Origin: Methylobacterium sp. J-076
GTDB taxonomy: Bacteria; Pseudomonadota; Alphaproteobacteria; Rhizobiales; Beijerinckiaceae
NCBI RefSeq assembly: GCF_022829405.1
Contig: NZ_JAKSXW010000133.1
Span: 248,001 to 312,000, forward strand
DNA: 64,000 nt
Direction of reading: 5' to 3'
Part shown: positions 43,315 to 52,201 of the stretch, piece by piece
Numbering within the stretch: the stretch's first letter is position 1
Layout of the letters: each line of letters opens with the position of its first letter
Notes under the pieces: model-generated
What the model was told of the DNA's origin: nothing
What the model saw: the letters and a program-made list of their open reading frames with translations, nothing else
Databases searched by the model: none
Program-made: the position numbers and the translations under genes

Positions 43315-44220
43315 CTATGCGGTGCCGTTGCCACCGGTGGCGCCGTAGACCTCGCCGGTCACGAAGCTCGCCTCCTGGGACGCCAGGAACACGTAGATCG
43401 GCGCGAGCTCGACGGGCTGGCCGGGGCGGCCGAGCGGCACCTCGGACCCGAACTTCTCGACCGCTTCCTGCGGCTGGCCGCCCGATGGCTGCAGCGCGGT
43501 CCAGAACGGTCCCGGCGCCACCGCGTTCACCCGGATGCCCTTCTCGATGGACTGCTTGGCCAGAGCCTTCGTGAACGCGATGATGCCTGCCTTGGTGGTG
43601 GCGTAGTCGACCAGGATCTTGGGCGGGTTGTAGGCCACCACCGACGCGGTGTTGATGATGGACGCCCCGGCCGGGAGCAGCGGCATCGCGGCCTTGGTGA
43701 TCCAGAACATGGCGTAGAGGTTCGTCTTCAGCGTCAGGTCGAACTGCTCGTCCGTGATGTCGCCGATGTCCTTCTGGTTGATCTGCTTGCCGGCGTTGTT
43801 CACCAGGATGTCGAGGCCGCCCAGGCCCGTGATCGCCTTGTGGACCAGGGTCTCGCAGAACGCCTTGTCGGTGATGTCGCCGGGCAGGAGGATCGCCTTG
43901 CGCCCCTCGGCCTCGATGAGCTTGGCGACCTCCCGGGCGTCGGGCATCTCGGCCTCGACGAAGCTCAGGGCCACGTCGGCGCCCTCGCGGGCGAAGGCGA
44001 TGGCGGCCGCGCGCCCGATGCCGCTGTCGGCGCCGGTCACCAGGGCCTTACGCCCCGCCAAGCGCCCGTGTCCGACGTAGCTGGTCTCGCCATGGTCCGG
44101 CTTCGGGTCCATCGCCTCGGCGAGGCCCGGCGCCTCCTGGGGTTGGCGCTTGAACGGCGGCTGCGGGTACTGGGTGCGCGGGTCCTGCATTGTGAGGCGC
44201 TGGTCGGCGGCGTCGGTCAT
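43315..44220 (-). CDS. Short-chain dehydrogenase/reductase with N-terminal extension
   Basis: This 301-residue enzyme has the NAD(P) site ALVTGADSGIGRAAA, NNAGKQ, and the catalytic YATTK preceded by the serine in NTASVVAYNP. The first 45 residues (PRTQYPQPPFKRQPQEAPG) match the YhdF/YhxC-like stress-linked SDR group. ATG 44220 is preferred over the GTG at 44238. Confidence 0.88.
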   Translation of the reverse strand: MTDAADQRLTMQDPRTQYPQPPFKRQPQEAPGLAEAMDPKPDHGETSYVGHGRLAGRKALVTGADSGIGRAAAIAFAREGADVALSFVEAEMPDAREVAKLIEAEGRKAILLPGDITDKAFCETLVHKAITGLGGLDILVNNAGKQINQKDIGDITDEQFDLTLKTNLYAMFWITKAAMPLLPAGASIINTASVVAYNPPKILVDYATTKAGIIAFTKALAKQSIEKGIRVNAVAPGPFWTALQPSGGQPQEAVEKFGSEVPLGRPGQPVELAPIYVFLASQEASFVTGEVYGATGGNGTA

Positions 44221-44362
44221 GAAGTTGTCCTGGCGCACCGACTTCGTACGGGACAGCCCGTGCGGCGCGCGTCTTGGGTGATGCTGTCCGGGAACTTCGG
44301 AAATCGGCCCCGCCCCCGGATGTTCCGGCCCCTGCGGCCATGCGGACGCCTCCGGGGCTTCG

Positions 44363-45616
44363 TCAGGCCGCTTCGCCCCGCCTGTCCCCGAGCGCCGCCA
44401 AGGCCTCGTCGGCGGCCCTTACCCCGCTGTCGTGGGCTCCGTGTGCGGTGGTGAAGTCGAAAGGATGCGTCGCCTCGCCGGCGAAGAACAGGCGGTCCTC
44501 GAATGGCCGGGCCAGCCGCGCCCGTGCATCGGATCGGCCCGGCAGGGCGCAACTATACGCCCCACCGATGGACGCCATCCGGCTCCAGGACGTCGCCGCA
44601 AGGGGGCGGATGGCCGACGCCACGTCACTGCCGAACAGTGAAGCTAGTTCGGCCGACACGTGGGCGAAGCCGGCGGCCGGGCCTTCCTCCGCCACGATGC
44701 GGGCGCCGTCGCCACCGAGGAACGCCTCGATCACCGGCCACCCGTGGGGACGGATGGAATAGGCGGCGGACCTCGCGTCGTCGAGATTGCCATAGGCATG
44801 TGTGTCCGCCTCGAACGCGGCATCGCGCCCGATTTCAAGGAAGACCTTCTCGTTGCGGCCCAAAGGTAGTGCGGCGGCCGCCTCGCGCCAGGGATCGGTT
44901 CCGGAGGGAAGGCGGATCGCGTCGCCGGCCAGGACCGCGGTCGAGACCGTGAGAATGGCGGCCCCGACGCGGACGGTGCCGGCGCGGGTTGTGACGGCGA
45001 CGCCGTCCGCCGTCAGGTCGATCCGCTCGGCGGGGGTGGCGAGCCGCAGCGTCGTCGCGGACGGCAGGCTGGCGGCGACGAGCGTGCCGTAACCGAGCGG
45101 CACGTGCCAATTCCTGCCCGTCGAGGCATCGTCGTAGGCCAGGTAGTCGATGGCGGAGATCTCCTCGGGTCCGACGCCACTCATGAAGCCGGCGATGGCC
45201 CGCACGTAGGCGTTCCACACGCCGCCGGGCTCAAGCGCGTCGCTGGCTCGGTCGCTGTCCGCAGCGACCGAGCGGAGCCGTTCTTCCCAGTCGCCGTACG
45301 CCTTCTGTGCCGCCTCCTGGGCATCCTCGTCCTGGGTGATGCCGGGGTGCGCCATCGACCAGGGCGGCTCGCCCCGGTCGACCTGGAAGCCCGATGCCTC
45401 GGCGATGGCGACCCAGGAGTTGCGGTCGCCCGAATGGAGCCACTCGCAGCCGAGGTCGAGCGGATACCCACCCAGCTCTTGCGTGAAGGCTCGGCCTCCG
45501 AGGCGCGCGGACGCCTCAAGCAGCACGGCGGATGAGCCGTGGGCCGCAAGCCGCCGCGCGGCACCGATGCCGGCGGCGCCTCCCCCCACGATGATGACGT
45601 CGAACGCGTTGCCCAT
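44363..45616 (-). CDS. Flavin monoamine oxidase-type FAD oxidoreductase
   Basis: This 417-residue protein has the FAD dinucleotide site VIIVGGGAAGIGAARRLAAHG, the following RLGGRAFTQELGGYPLDLGCEWLH, and the C-terminal FAD-binding FFAGEATHPFDFTTAHGA. It resembles amine oxidases and polyamine oxidases. The substrate is unknown. Confidence 0.88.
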   Translation of the reverse strand: MGNAFDVIIVGGGAAGIGAARRLAAHGSSAVLLEASARLGGRAFTQELGGYPLDLGCEWLHSGDRNSWVAIAEASGFQVDRGEPPWSMAHPGITQDEDAQEAAQKAYGDWEERLRSVAADSDRASDALEPGGVWNAYVRAIAGFMSGVGPEEISAIDYLAYDDASTGRNWHVPLGYGTLVAASLPSATTLRLATPAERIDLTADGVAVTTRAGTVRVGAAILTVSTAVLAGDAIRLPSGTDPWREAAAALPLGRNEKVFLEIGRDAAFEADTHAYGNLDDARSAAYSIRPHGWPVIEAFLGGDGARIVAEEGPAAGFAHVSAELASLFGSDVASAIRPLAATSWSRMASIGGAYSCALPGRSDARARLARPFEDRLFFAGEATHPFDFTTAHGAHDSGVRAADEALAALGDRRGEAA

Positions 45617-45811
45617 GAGGCCAAGATGAGGTCGGCCAGGACAGCTTCCAACTGTTCAGGTGCGATTGAGCGGGCGGTGCTCCTAGACCTCCACGCCTCA
45701 GCGTCGACGCGAATTCCCTTCGAGATCGACGGCTTGGCCTCCGCCTGCCGGAAGGCGACGACGGCGGCGTTCGTGTTAAGGGCTCACCGGTACCCGTTCA
45801 CCGCAGGATAT

Positions 45812-46711
45812 TTATCGGATCCTTTTGAGTGCCTCGAAACGATCGACGACGTCGGTTTCCTGCTCCTCGTCTGGCACCTGCCACCGTGCCATTCCATCTC
45901 CCATGTGAAGCAGCGAGATGACCTTGTCGAAGGCGGTCGCGTGGACCGTGTGTTCCTCAACGTCCTCGTCGAACCAGACCCCCGCGGCATGCTTGATGCC
46001 CACGCGGCATTCGTCGGCCAGGTGCGGTTGCGCGGCGCCGGAAGCCGGGGGGATCTCGTACGGCCTGCCCGAAGTCTTGATGTACCGCCCGGTCCTGTAG
46101 GCGAGTCCGCTGGAACGAGCCCAAAGGGCATACCCCTCCGTCGACACGACCATGACGGAACGACGTTCGGTATGTTCCAGCCAACGTAGCACCGCCGCAG
46201 TCAGCGAGACGCCGTATCGTTCGGCGAGTGCCCCCAGCTCCAGAAGCGTCGGCTTGGCCTTCGGGTCGATCTGACGACGGAGATCGTGCGAGGGCATCAG
46301 AAGGGCGGCGGCGAACTCGTCGGCCTCCTTCTCGATGTCCTTGCCGGCCCGGTGGCTGACGTCCTCTTCCTTGCAGTAGATGCCGTGCAGGGGAATTCGG
46401 TGCCGGTGGAGGAGGTAGTGGCCGACTTCGTGCGCCACGGTGAAACGCCGTCGCCCCGGCGTGGCCTCGGAGTTGCTGATGACGAGCCACCCCCGCCGGT
46501 CGTCGCGGAGCGGCACCAACGCCCCCTCGAAGCCCCGGATCGGCCGGCTCTCGATCCCGAGTACCGGGTCGTCGGGCCAGACCTGCTGCGAGTATTCGAG
46601 GATGAGTTGCTCGACATCGACGGGATACCGGTCGTCCCCCATCACCTTGTCGAGCATCTGGGTCAGCTGGATCGCCCAACGCAGGGGGCTCATCTGTGCG
46701 GGGGCGGCCAT
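45812..46711 (-). CDS. ImmA/IrrE family metallopeptidase
   Basis: This 299-residue protein has the zinc motif HEVGHYLLHRH and a downstream EKEADEFAAALLMP acidic ligand, typical of ImmA/IrrE (COG2856). Such proteases cleave an XRE repressor to release a mobile or defence locus; the XRE gene lies 83 bases upstream on the same strand. It is therefore a plausible switch for the divergent operon. Confidence 0.87.
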   Translation of the reverse strand: MAAPAQMSPLRWAIQLTQMLDKVMGDDRYPVDVEQLILEYSQQVWPDDPVLGIESRPIRGFEGALVPLRDDRRGWLVISNSEATPGRRRFTVAHEVGHYLLHRHRIPLHGIYCKEEDVSHRAGKDIEKEADEFAAALLMPSHDLRRQIDPKAKPTLLELGALAERYGVSLTAAVLRWLEHTERRSVMVVSTEGYALWARSSGLAYRTGRYIKTSGRPYEIPPASGAAQPHLADECRVGIKHAAGVWFDEDVEEHTVHATAFDKVISLLHMGDGMARWQVPDEEQETDVVDRFEALKRIR

Positions 46712-46794
46712 GGCGCTCTCGATTCGATTCGAGGCCAGGGTCGCAGGACATCACCACCGCCACAACGGCGGCACCGGCTCTCGCGCGTCGGCCG

Positions 46795-47103
46795 TCACTT
46801 TCTGAACGTCTCCGTGATCCTCCGGATCTGATCCTTCACGTCCGGGTCCAGACCCTTGAACTTGCGAAAAAAAGCTTCGTCCTCCGCGGTCACGAGGTCG
46901 GCCTTGGCGTCCATCAGGTAGTCCGACGTCACTCCGAGCGCCTTCGCGATCCGGTCGATCTTCTCCGCGGAGGGCCGCGGGGGGTTCTTGTTCTCAAGCT
47001 CCCACACGTAGGACTTGCTGGAGCCGGTCATCTCCCCGAGCTGATCGAGGGTCAGCCCGGACTTCTTCCTGAGCTCGCGGATCTTCTCGCCAAAGGTCGC
47101 CAC
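46795..47103 (-). CDS. XRE family transcriptional regulator
   Basis: This 102-residue protein has an N-terminal helix-turn-helix (GEKIRELRKKSGLTLDQLGEMTGSSKSYVWELENK) and a short helical tail. It is paired with the ImmA/IrrE gene and divergent from the conjugation operon, across a 140-base gap containing the near-palindrome GGTGTAGACATACC (47197-47210), a possible operator. Confidence 0.87.
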   Translation of the reverse strand: MATFGEKIRELRKKSGLTLDQLGEMTGSSKSYVWELENKNPPRPSAEKIDRIAKALGVTSDYLMDAKADLVTAEDEAFFRKFKGLDPDVKDQIRRITETFRK

Positions 47104-47196
47104 CGCCGCCCGTCTCCCAAGCCATCGCGAGAATCGAAAAGTTCGCCGTAGGATAACATCGCGTCCTTGACAGGCGATACCCTAGGGCCCAAGTTC

Positions 47197-47210
47197 GGTG
47201 TAGACATACC
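47197..47210. promoter_or_regulatory. Possible operator between XRE gene and conjugation operon
   Basis: GGTGTAGACATACC is an imperfect 14-base palindrome about 35 bases before the metallo-beta-lactamase gene. No clear -35/-10 pair could be assigned with confidence. Support is positional only. Confidence 0.3.
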
Positions 47211-47243
47211 TAATAGGGCGTTACTGCGAACAAGCGAGGGGGC

Positions 47244-48380
47244 ATGACCGCCACGGTTTCACACTTCAAGGTCGGCTGCGGGGACATGACGTTGTTCCGA
47301 TTCGACGACGGCCGCACGCTGCTTGTCGACATCAATATCCGGCCCGCGGCTGTCGATCCGGAAGACGAGACGCCGAACGTGATCGACCAGCTCCGAGAGC
47401 GCCTCGACACCGACGGAGACGGCCGCGTCTACGTGGACGCCTTCCTTCTGACGCACCCCGACAAGGATCACATCCTGGGCCTCGTCGAGCATTTCCATCT
47501 CGGGCCGCCCTCGGATTGGTCCGAGCGTACCGACAAGATCCTGATCCGCGAAATGTGGAGTTCGCCCATCGTCTTCCGGCGTGCTTCCCGCAACCACCCG
47601 CTTTGCGATGACGCCTGCGCATGGTCCACGGAGGCGCGCCGCCGGGTCCGCCTCTTCGAGGAACAGGGCATCGGCGGTCACGGCGACAAGGTCATCATCC
47701 TGGGTGAGGACATCGACGGTAAGACCGACGATCTCGAAGAGATCCTGGTGAAGGCCGGCGAAAGCTTTTCCGTCATCGCGGGCCAGACCGGTGCCTTCCA
47801 GGCAGACTTGCTGGCACCGATGCTCGCCGATACCGATGAGGAAGCCGAGGAGCTGTCCAAAAACAACTCGTCGGTGATCTTGTCCATGGCAATCACGGGC
47901 GACCACGTTCCGTCGGCCGCCCGCTACTTGATCGGCGGCGACGCCGAGGTCGCGATCTGGGAGAGGATGAGGAAGGAGTACGCCGATCAGGATCTCGCCT
48001 ACGACATCTTGATCGCGCCGCACCACTGCTCCTGGCACAGCCTGTCCCACGACAGCTGGTCCGACCTGGGCGAAGACGTAGAGGTCTCGGAAGACGCCCG
48101 CTCGGCGCTCGGGCAGGCGAATGCGCAGGCAAGGATCATTGCCAGCTGCAAGACGATCACGGACGACGACAGCGACCCGCCCTGCGTCAGGGCAGAGCGC
48201 GAGTACCGTGAGATCCTCTCCGAACGGGGGGGTACGTTCACGTGCGTCGCGGACCAGCCGGGCGACGGCCCCTATGAGATCGAGATCACTGCTGGCGGAC
48301 ATCGTCCCAAGCGGGTCCGGCTCGCGGCGACCGCTGCGGCGGTGACCGGTCTCGGCACCCAGCCGTTCGCTCACGGATGA
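47244..48380 (+). CDS. Metallo-beta-lactamase-fold protein, ComEC-like, with C-terminal glycine
   Basis: This 378-residue soluble protein has the metal motif HPDKDH (71-76), a later APHHCSWHS histidine pair, and NNSSVILSMAITGD with IGGDAE, the pattern of the ComEC/Rec2 nuclease domain. It lacks the membrane part of ComEC. A flexible Ala/Gly-rich tail ends in Gly. Its stop overlaps the E2-E1-JAB start (ATGA). It is probably a nuclease or phosphodiesterase effector or a conjugation target. Confidence 0.85.
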   Translation: MTATVSHFKVGCGDMTLFRFDDGRTLLVDINIRPAAVDPEDETPNVIDQLRERLDTDGDGRVYVDAFLLTHPDKDHILGLVEHFHLGPPSDWSERTDKILIREMWSSPIVFRRASRNHPLCDDACAWSTEARRRVRLFEEQGIGGHGDKVIILGEDIDGKTDDLEEILVKAGESFSVIAGQTGAFQADLLAPMLADTDEEAEELSKNNSSVILSMAITGDHVPSAARYLIGGDAEVAIWERMRKEYADQDLAYDILIAPHHCSWHSLSHDSWSDLGEDVEVSEDARSALGQANAQARIIASCKTITDDDSDPPCVRAEREYREILSERGGTFTCVADQPGDGPYEIEITAGGHRPKRVRLAATAAAVTGLGTQPFAHG

Positions 48381-50677
48381 GCCCGGCCCTGCCCGAGCTC
48401 CCGACCCCAAGCCCGGTGACCCGGGCTCTCCGCGCCGCCGAGGCCCACCCGGCGGTGAAGGGGATCGAATGGGTGCCTGACGACGGCCACGGGCAAGCCG
48501 TGGCGGTCCTGGCGATGGACTCGAACCTCCCGAGCCGTTGGCTGGCGCGGGGCCATTCCGACAACGGCGTGCGGGCCATCGAGCCCGTCAAGGTCGTGTT
48601 CGGAAAACACTTCCCGTGGTCGGCACCGACGTTCAACCTGCGCGACGACTTCGACCGCTCGCATCCCCATCTCCAGCCGTGGGGTCCCGGACGCCCGCCC
48701 GAGCCTTGTGTCGTCTTCGGCTCCGCCACCGAGCTGATGCGTTCGCGCGGCTTCACCGGCCTGTTGGACCAGATGGCCGACTGGCTGGAGCGTGCCGCGG
48801 AAGTGCGCCTGATAGATCCCGCGCATGGCTGGGAGCCGACACGGCGAGACGACCTGCACGACACGGCCATCGTCGATGCCGCCTGGGCACGGTCGCTACA
48901 AAAACGCGACGAAGGCTGTACTTCGTTCGAGGCAACCTACCGTGCGGCGGCCGAAGCTGATGGAACGGTGTCGACCTATTTCGTGACGCTGTCCGACACC
49001 TCGATGGTGATCCGTGACGGCATCAGGGGCGATTGGACGTTCAGCGAGAACGACGGCATCCGTGCCGGCCGCACCATCGGGCTCGTCGCCTGGTCCGGCA
49101 AGGCGCCGAATGGAAGCCCCTTCGTAGGAGCGAAGTATCTTCCTGAAACGGTGACCGACGTTCGAAGCCTGCTGATGCGTGCCGCGGATCTAGGTTGCGG
49201 CGACCAACTGCGCGCAAGGCTCGACTTAGTCCAGCAAAGGATGCAGGGCCGGAGCTTCAAGATCCCCATGCCGTTGCTGGTGATCCTGCTCGTCCGCAGG
49301 CCGTCGAACCTCATCGGTACGAGCTCGGCCGTGGAGATGCTTCCCTACGTGATCGAGGTCGAGGGGAACGCCGACCTCTCTCCGACGAGCGTCACGCCGG
49401 TTAGGATCGCCATGCATCGCGATCAGATCTCGGTCGACCTGCTCCGCGGCGCGTCCGGCGAGGAATCGGGAGACCGACCTGGCTGGACGCTGATCGGTTG
49501 TGGCAGTGTCGGCTCGAAGATCGCGGTGCACATGGGACGCGCGGGATTGGCGCCGTCGCTGGTGATCGACCGGAAGGTGATGGCGCCTCACAACATGGCG
49601 CGGCACGCCCTTCTTCCTCGGTCGCCGGGTGCGAGCATCTCCTGGAAAAAGTCGGAGTTTCTGGCCCAAGCGTTGAGCTGTCTCGCGCAGCCCCCGCGCA
49701 TGCTCCACACCAACGTGGCCGGTGCCCTTGTCTCGTCGGAGAAGGACCCGGCCGACATCATGCCCGGCGACCACTACGCCGTCGTCAATGCGACTGCCTC
49801 CATCTCCGTTCGAGAAGCCTTGGCTTTGGGCAGGGTCGCGACGAGGCGCCCTCGGGTGATCGAGACCTGCCTGCTCGCGGGCGGAAAGATTGGTTACGTC
49901 GCGGTGGAAGGGCCGAACGCGAACCCACGGACCGACGACCTTGCGGTCGAGGCCTATCGCCTGCTCGGCGACGACCCATCGGTGAACGCCGAGGTCTTCG
50001 GCTCCTGGGCCGAGGCTCGGGCCATCGAGATCGGTCAGGGCTGCTCCTCGCTCACGTTCCCGATGCCCGATGCGCTGTTGTCCGCGATGACCGCGCCGAT
50101 GGCCACCATGCTCACCCGTTACCAATCTTCCGGCCTACCCGATGATTGCGGGCACCTCGTGCTCGGGAAACTGGCCGCGGATGGTCTCGGGCTGAGTTGG
50201 GAGCGGACGGTCGTGTCCCCGTTCGTCGAAGCCGATCCCGCCCAGCCGGGCGTCCTCGCTCGGATCAGCGGTCGTGTGCACGATGCCATCTGCCGGGAGG
50301 TGGCGTCGAAGGCGGGTAGCGAGACCGGCGGCGTGATCGTCGGTCGCTTTTCCGAAGCTTCCGAAACCTTCCATGTCGTAGACTTGATCGAGGCGCCTCC
50401 CGACAGCCGGTTCAGCCCCGAGGAATTCGTACTCGGAACCCAAGGCCTACGCGATCGGATCGTCGAGCTCGTCAAGCGAACGAACGGTACGATCTACCCG
50501 CTGGGAACCTGGCACAATCATCTTGTCAGCAGCGGGCCGTCCGCGACGGACTTGTCGACCGCACTGCTTCTCGCGCCAGCGCAAACCACCCCCCTCCTCA
50601 TGCTGATCCACACGCCGGACGGATACAGGAGGATCGTTTCAGAGGTCGTTAGACGCCCCGGTACGGATCGCGCCTAG
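48377..50677 (+). CDS. E2-E1-JAB fusion: bacterial ubiquitin-like conjugation and deconjugation protein
   Basis: This single 766-residue protein joins three activities. Residues about 15-165 resemble prokaryotic E2 domains, with the likely catalytic C111 in PEPCVVFG. Residues about 345-600 are a ThiF/E1 adenylation domain (GWTLIGCGSVGSKIAVHMGRAG at 369-390, VVNATASISVREAL, and a candidate transfer cysteine C498 in IETCLLAGG). Residues about 625-760 are a JAB/JAMM isopeptidase (E649 in SETGGVIVG, HNH at 713-715, S722, D725). The middle (170-345) is unassigned. Bil, Bub and CBASS Cap2/Cap3 use the same activities. Confidence 0.87.
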   Translation: MSPALPELPTPSPVTRALRAAEAHPAVKGIEWVPDDGHGQAVAVLAMDSNLPSRWLARGHSDNGVRAIEPVKVVFGKHFPWSAPTFNLRDDFDRSHPHLQPWGPGRPPEPCVVFGSATELMRSRGFTGLLDQMADWLERAAEVRLIDPAHGWEPTRRDDLHDTAIVDAAWARSLQKRDEGCTSFEATYRAAAEADGTVSTYFVTLSDTSMVIRDGIRGDWTFSENDGIRAGRTIGLVAWSGKAPNGSPFVGAKYLPETVTDVRSLLMRAADLGCGDQLRARLDLVQQRMQGRSFKIPMPLLVILLVRRPSNLIGTSSAVEMLPYVIEVEGNADLSPTSVTPVRIAMHRDQISVDLLRGASGEESGDRPGWTLIGCGSVGSKIAVHMGRAGLAPSLVIDRKVMAPHNMARHALLPRSPGASISWKKSEFLAQALSCLAQPPRMLHTNVAGALVSSEKDPADIMPGDHYAVVNATASISVREALALGRVATRRPRVIETCLLAGGKIGYVAVEGPNANPRTDDLAVEAYRLLGDDPSVNAEVFGSWAEARAIEIGQGCSSLTFPMPDALLSAMTAPMATMLTRYQSSGLPDDCGHLVLGKLAADGLGLSWERTVVSPFVEADPAQPGVLARISGRVHDAICREVASKAGSETGGVIVGRFSEASETFHVVDLIEAPPDSRFSPEEFVLGTQGLRDRIVELVKRTNGTIYPLGTWHNHLVSSGPSATDLSTALLLAPAQTTPLLMLIHTPDGYRRIVSEVVRRPGTDRA

Positions 50678-50715
50678 GGCGAGATTTTCGGGTGAACGGT
50701 CGCGGAGGAAACCAC

Positions 50716-51417
50716 GTGGCGAAGGACAGCAAGACCAAGTCCCTCAAGGACGCGAACCGCCCGAAGCTATGGGCCACCATCGCGATGAACGTCGTCGTCC
50801 TGTACGCCTTCACGCAGTACGAGGCCGTGTCGGCCGCGGGTCTCAAGGGCCTCGTGGCGGGCGCGACGAGCTTGGTGCCCCTGACGCTGGCCCTTATCCT
50901 CACGACCATCGCCAACGGCTTCCTGAGCGACAAGATCAAGGTCTGGTTGGTGTTCCTGCGGCGCCGGCATGCCCTGCCCGGCCATCGTGCCTTCAGCCAG
51001 TTCGCCGGATCCGACCCGCGCATCGACGTGGATGGTTTGAGGAAGTTGCTCGGTAAGGATTGGCCGACCGAACCGGAGGGCGAGAACCGGACGTGGTACC
51101 GGCTGTTCAAGGAGATCGAGAACGACCCGGCCGTCCTCTACGCCCATGGAGAATACCTGTTCACACGCGACTATGCTGGCTTCGCCGCGCTGTTCGTCGT
51201 CGGTCTCGGCACGGCGGCGGCGTTCACGGTCCGGCCGATCCCGGTGCTGCTCGTCTATCTCGGGTGCCTGATCCTCCAGTTCATGGTGGTGAGGCACGTG
51301 GCGGTCACTTACGGGAACCGCTTCGTCTGCACCGTCCTCGCCAGGAAGTCGGCGCGCCCGATAAAGGAGCCCGCGGCAAGGGCGAAGCGCGCATCCCGCC
51401 CAACGAAGGCGACCTAG
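50716..51417 (+). CDS. Membrane protein of the conjugation operon (four predicted helices)
   Basis: This 233-residue protein has hydrophobic segments near residues 16-33 (WATIAMNVVVLYAF), 43-67 (AGATSLVPLTLALILTTIA), 152-170 (GFAALFVVGLGTAAAFTV) and 172-190 (IPVLLVYLGCLILQFMVV). A cytosolic domain of about 80 residues sits between the pairs. The GTG at 50716 has GGAGG seven bases upstream; an earlier GTG at 50692 has no such site. It could be a membrane-damaging effector. I do not recognise the family. Confidence 0.75.
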   Translation: MAKDSKTKSLKDANRPKLWATIAMNVVVLYAFTQYEAVSAAGLKGLVAGATSLVPLTLALILTTIANGFLSDKIKVWLVFLRRRHALPGHRAFSQFAGSDPRIDVDGLRKLLGKDWPTEPEGENRTWYRLFKEIENDPAVLYAHGEYLFTRDYAGFAALFVVGLGTAAAFTVRPIPVLLVYLGCLILQFMVVRHVAVTYGNRFVCTVLARKSARPIKEPAARAKRASRPTKAT

Positions 51418-52112
51418 GCCTCCGCGGCCTTGCGCACGATGGTGCCGTCGGGGCCCGCCTCGAAAAACCGCTCCCACCTTACCCGCATCATCATCTTCTT
51501 CCGCAGCGTGCCCGCGTCCAGGGGCTCCCTGTGAAGCCGGGCGCCGCGGTGGATCGACGGCCTCAGTCCGGCCAGGATCTCGTCCATCGGCAGCGACCCG
51601 CCCACCGGCATCAGGTCGCGCACCTCCCGCATGACGCGGTCCCAGAACTCCTCGGCCCTGATCCTGTCGAGGCGCTCGCGCAGGCGCACGTTCTCGGTCC
51701 GTAGCGCCTCGGCCTCCTGCCGCGCCGCGTCCGTCTCCAGCGTCAGCCGCGCGTTCGCCGCCGTCAGCACGTCGAGGGCCGCCAGCGCCTCGTCGCGCAT
51801 CTCGTCGTTGGCCCGGCGCCGCGCCTCGTCCCGCCCGCGGTCGTTCGCCAGGCTCGCCGCCTCCGCCTCCTTCGCCGCCTCAACCACCAGGAAGGCGAAC
51901 TTGACGAGCTCGCCCTGGACGCCCTCCGGCAGGTGGTCGACCTCCAGCCCCGGCTTGTAGTCCCGCTCGACCTTCCACTCGGCCATGTGAGGCCCGACCG
52001 CCCGGTTCGAGCCCCCGCGCGGCAGCTCGGCGATCACGTTCCGAAGCGAAACCCGCTCCCGCCGCGCCAGTAGCCGGTCGCACGCAAGGAAGACCGCATC
52101 CCGCTCCGGCAT
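51414..52112 (-). CDS. KfrA-like DNA-binding coiled-coil protein
   Basis: This 232-residue protein has the KfrA_N pattern (FLACDRLLARRERVSLRNVIAELPRGGSNRAVGPHMAEWK) followed by a coiled coil (about 75-160) and a C-terminal helical part. KfrA-type proteins bind their own promoter and help plasmid stability, so this points to plasmid ancestry. The ATG at 52112 has GGAGG six bases upstream. Its 3' end overlaps the membrane-protein gene by four bases. Confidence 0.82.
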   Translation of the reverse strand: MPERDAVFLACDRLLARRERVSLRNVIAELPRGGSNRAVGPHMAEWKVERDYKPGLEVDHLPEGVQGELVKFAFLVVEAAKEAEAASLANDRGRDEARRRANDEMRDEALAALDVLTAANARLTLETDAARQEAEALRTENVRLRERLDRIRAEEFWDRVMREVRDLMPVGGSLPMDEILAGLRPSIHRGARLHREPLDAGTLRKKMMMRVRWERFFEAGPDGTIVRKAAEA

Positions 52113-52174
52113 CGCACCCTCCATCCACCGCGGAAGCCTGCGCCCGGCACGGTTAACCAACCCCCAAAAAAGGT

Positions 52175-52201
52175 AGCGGGAACCAGGTAGCGCTTCCCGC
52201 T
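52175..52201. promoter_or_regulatory. Inverted repeat upstream of the kfrA-like gene
   Basis: AGCGGGAA (52175-52182) and TTCCCGCT (52194-52201) form an 8-bp inverted repeat about 65 bases upstream, with a repeated GGTAGCG between. It is a candidate autoregulatory site. The rest of 52202-52523 shows no gene. Confidence 0.45.

Noticed and set aside
47167..47172. TTGACA as a -35 box for the MBL operon
   Set aside because: No acceptable -10 sequence occurs 16-19 bases downstream.
47244..51417. A separate ubiquitin-like gene or CD-NTase within the conjugation operon
   Set aside because: No small open frame ending in Gly-Gly and no nucleotidyltransferase motif was found between or beside the three genes.
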